A stretch of 17,846 bases of DNA, from positions 1-17,846 of the forward strand of contig JAZDHC010000155.1 in the NCBI GenBank assembly GCA_043806395.1, written 5' to 3'. Positions 16,229 through 17,846 of the stretch are shown piece after piece. Position numbers and translations under genes: made by a program. How positions within the stretch are numbered: the stretch's first letter is position 1; each line of letters opens with the position of its first letter. Source of the DNA: CG2-30-40-21 sp043806395. Lineage in GTDB: Bacteria > UBA9089 > CG2-30-40-21. The notes under the pieces are model-generated. The model saw only the letters and a program-made list of their open reading frames with translations. It was not told the DNA's origin and ran no database searches.

Positions 16229-17368
16229 ATGATTGGTTTTACTAAGCTTCTTTGTGGAACGGCTACGGTTTCAGCGGTTTTGAGGGGAGAGGCTTCGGAA
16301 AAATTGCTACAATTTTCCACCACAAGCCCCATAGTTGTCTGGAATATTACCCATAAATGTAACCTGAGGTGTAAACATTGCTACATAAAGGCAGGGGATA
16401 AAGCCATGGGGGCAGAACTTACTACAGAAGAGGGCAAGGGGATTATCTCTTCGATGGCAGAGATGAATGTTCCTGTTTTGCTTTTTTCCGGTGGTGAACC
16501 ACTTATGCGGGAGGATGTTTTTGAATTGGCTGACTACGCAAGGTCAAAAGGGATAAGGACAGTCATTTCGTCTAATGGAACATTGATTACCAAAGAAATG
16601 GCATCATTAATAAAAGAAACAGGATTACAATATGTAGGGATAAGCATTGATGGTATGCCTGCAACCCATGATAAATTCAGGGGCATTGACGGTGCCTTTG
16701 AGATGGCAAGGGAAGGCATAAAAAATCTAAAGGAAATGGGTGTAAAGGTTGGCATAAGGTTTACCGTTAATAGATACAATTATCATGAGTTAAGGGATGT
16801 TTTAGGGTTTGTTGTTGATTCTGGCGTTACAAGATTCTGCATGTATCACCTTGTCTACTCTGGCAGAGGGAAAGAAATGGCAGGGGATGATATTACCAAT
16901 GAGGAACGAGGAGAGCTATTTAACATTCTCAGGGAATATACCACAGAGCTTGACCAAAAGGGTGTGGAAATGGAGGTATTGACTACAGATAATCATGTTG
17001 ATGGCATATTGATACATCGTTGCATTGAAGAAAACATGCCACAGAGGGCAGAAGAGGTAATGGAATTATTAAAAATGCATGGTGGCTGCTCTGCTGGTAC
17101 CAAGTTTGCCAATATCGGTCCCACAGGCAATGTCCATCCCTGCCAATTCTGGACAAATAAGGTGCTTGGAAATGTCCGGGAAAAAAGATTCAGCCAGATC
17201 TGGAATGATACTGAGAATGAATTCTTAATTAAACTCCGCAATAAGGGGGCTTATCTAAAGGGCAAATGTGGTGAATGCAAGCATAAGGATATATGCGGCG
17301 GATGCAGGGTAAGGGCAGAGGCAATATCTGGGGATTCGTGGCAGGAAGATCCGTGTTGTTATATTTGA
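16229..17368 (+). CDS. Radical SAM/SPASM protein (AhbC/AhbD/NirJ/PqqE-like group)
   Basis: A 379-residue protein. AGGAGG lies six bases before the ATG. C44, C48 and C51 (HKCNLRCKHCY) hold the SAM-cleaving 4Fe-4S cluster. FSGGEPL (SAM-binding GGE) and SSNGT follow. The C-terminal SPASM region has C287, C305 (HPCQFW), C347, C350, C356, C359 (CGECKHKDICGGC) and C376-C377, ligands for one or two auxiliary clusters. SPASM proteins modify peptides, or in the AhbC/AhbD/NirJ branch act on tetrapyrroles; the VVWNITHKCNLRC and DPCCY signatures feel closest to the latter, but this is not decisive. No precursor peptide gene was found nearby. It is co-transcribed with the UbiB-like gene. Confidence 0.85.
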   Translation: MIGFTKLLCGTATVSAVLRGEASEKLLQFSTTSPIVVWNITHKCNLRCKHCYIKAGDKAMGAELTTEEGKGIISSMAEMNVPVLLFSGGEPLMREDVFELADYARSKGIRTVISSNGTLITKEMASLIKETGLQYVGISIDGMPATHDKFRGIDGAFEMAREGIKNLKEMGVKVGIRFTVNRYNYHELRDVLGFVVDSGVTRFCMYHLVYSGRGKEMAGDDITNEERGELFNILREYTTELDQKGVEMEVLTTDNHVDGILIHRCIEENMPQRAEEVMELLKMHGGCSAGTKFANIGPTGNVHPCQFWTNKVLGNVREKRFSQIWNDTENEFLIKLRNKGAYLKGKCGECKHKDICGGCRVRAEAISGDSWQEDPCCYI

Positions 17369-17410
17369 TTGGTAACTATGGATGTCAGTAATTCTGGGTA
17401 AAAATATTGA

Positions 17411-17629
17411 GGTTCTATCACGATTTGTGTGGGTAAAGAAGAGATAGGTTTATCGCTTTCATTCCACACCAGAGTATGTCATCTGGAGGTATTTCTACTT
17501 CCATGTGCGGGGGTTAAATGTATACTTTGGAGTGGTTAAAGCGATAAACCTTCTTCAATACATTAAGAATGTTCTGCAAGGTTGATAAAGAACCAACTTT
17601 ATCTTACCCACACAAATCGTAATAGAGCC
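17411..17629. mobile_element. MITE-like element, family B (219 bp)
   Basis: The left end begins ggttctatcacgatttgtgt and the right end finishes acacaaatcgtaatagagcc; the 26-bp terminal repeats (17411-17436, 17604-17629) match at 24 positions. They are flanked by a perfect 8-bp duplication, aatattga (17403-17410 and 17630-17637). A second internal inverted repeat, ggtttatcgcttt (17447-17459) / aaagcgataaacc (17538-17550), is exact. There is no coding capacity. Ends beginning GG with 8-bp AT-rich duplications are reminiscent of ISL3-type elements, an inference only. It lies 42 bases after the radical SAM gene stop. Confidence 0.82.
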
Positions 17630-17660
17630 AATATTGACCTGTGCAATTAGAATTTGGAGT

Positions 17661-17710
17661 GCGAAAGCTCCTTGCTTTCGCTTTGCTTTGCGAGAGCTTA
17701 CTTGCTCTCG
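17661..17710. repeat. Tandem pair of related hairpins
   Basis: gcgaaag-ctccttg-ctttcgc (17661-17681) and cgagagc-ttactt-gctctcg (17691-17710) are two adjacent perfect hairpins with 7-bp arms and similar loops. They may be diverged tandem copies of one repeat unit. No gene is present between the MITE and the window end. Confidence 0.6.
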
Positions 17711-17738
17711 ACAGGTTGTTACGGAACTAAAATTGTCG

Positions 17739-17785
17739 TAGGGACAGAGCCTGCCCCTGCGAAGGCAGGGGGCTCGTCCCTGTCC
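17739..17785. repeat. Palindromic repeat, GTAGGGACAG family
   Basis: gggacag at 17741-17747 pairs with ctgtcc at 17780-17785, and the inner gcccctgc/gcagggg arms pair as well, with a gaa loop and small bulges. The left edge, gtagggacagagcctgc, matches the palindrome at 2785-2810 read on the minus strand. The remaining 60 bases to the window end show only the beginning of what may be another palindrome (ggacacccacaaggg). Confidence 0.6.
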
Positions 17786-17846
17786 GTAAAACGCACCAAA
17801 CGGTCACAAATGCAACGGATAATCAACAGACGGACACCCACAAGGG

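Overview
The window looks like a chromosomal segment from an uncultured, probably free-living bacterium with moderately AT-rich DNA. It carries clean Shine-Dalgarno sequences, near-consensus sigma70-type promoters and bacterial housekeeping genes (secG, gap, pgk, tpiA, pyrF, ubiB). There are no rRNA or tRNA genes to fix taxonomy. The archaeal-type phosphoglycerate mutase, the secreted NHL-repeat protein and the many short palindromic and terminal-inverted-repeat elements between genes resemble what is seen in candidate-phylum groundwater bacteria. That placement is only an impression.

Layout. (1) 1-2403, minus: the N-terminal 801 residues of a large secreted protein with 12 NHL repeats followed by Ig/TIG-like domains; it runs off the left edge. 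(2) 2404-3070: non-coding, with a 140-bp MITE-like element flanked by an 8-bp duplication, and two palindromic repeats. (3) 3071-3665, plus: a BrnT-like toxin and CopG-like antitoxin pair, whose promoter predicts a leaderless toxin mRNA. (4) 3712-6291, minus: a membrane-anchored coiled-coil protein with its own strong promoter, then a STAND/Orc-like AAA ATPase with C-terminal membrane helices. (5) 6444-11472, minus: a glycolytic cluster gap-pgk-tpiA-apgM-secG, broken by two inverted-repeat elements (between pgk and tpiA, and between tpiA and apgM). A second MITE of the region-2 family sits just upstream of the gap promoter. (6) 11849-14299, minus: a pyrimidine operon, pyrF, a membrane-anchored protein with a degenerate phosphoribosyltransferase-like domain, and a PyrE-like phosphoribosyltransferase, read from a full-consensus promoter. 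(7) 14521-17368, plus: a UbiB/ABC1 kinase-like membrane protein and a radical SAM/SPASM protein in one operon. (8) 17369-17846: non-coding, with a 219-bp MITE (26-bp terminal repeats, perfect 8-bp duplication) and several hairpin repeats.

How it fits together. gap, pgk, tpiA and apgM cover the triose-phosphate to 2-phosphoglycerate steps of glycolysis/gluconeogenesis; secG rides at the end of that cluster. pyrF and the PyrE-like gene would perform the last two steps of UMP synthesis, with the unexplained membrane protein encoded between them. The most novel items are the three dated-looking MITE insertions, the pyrF-linked PRTase-like membrane protein, the predicted leaderless toxin-antitoxin operon and the coiled-coil/ATPase pair.
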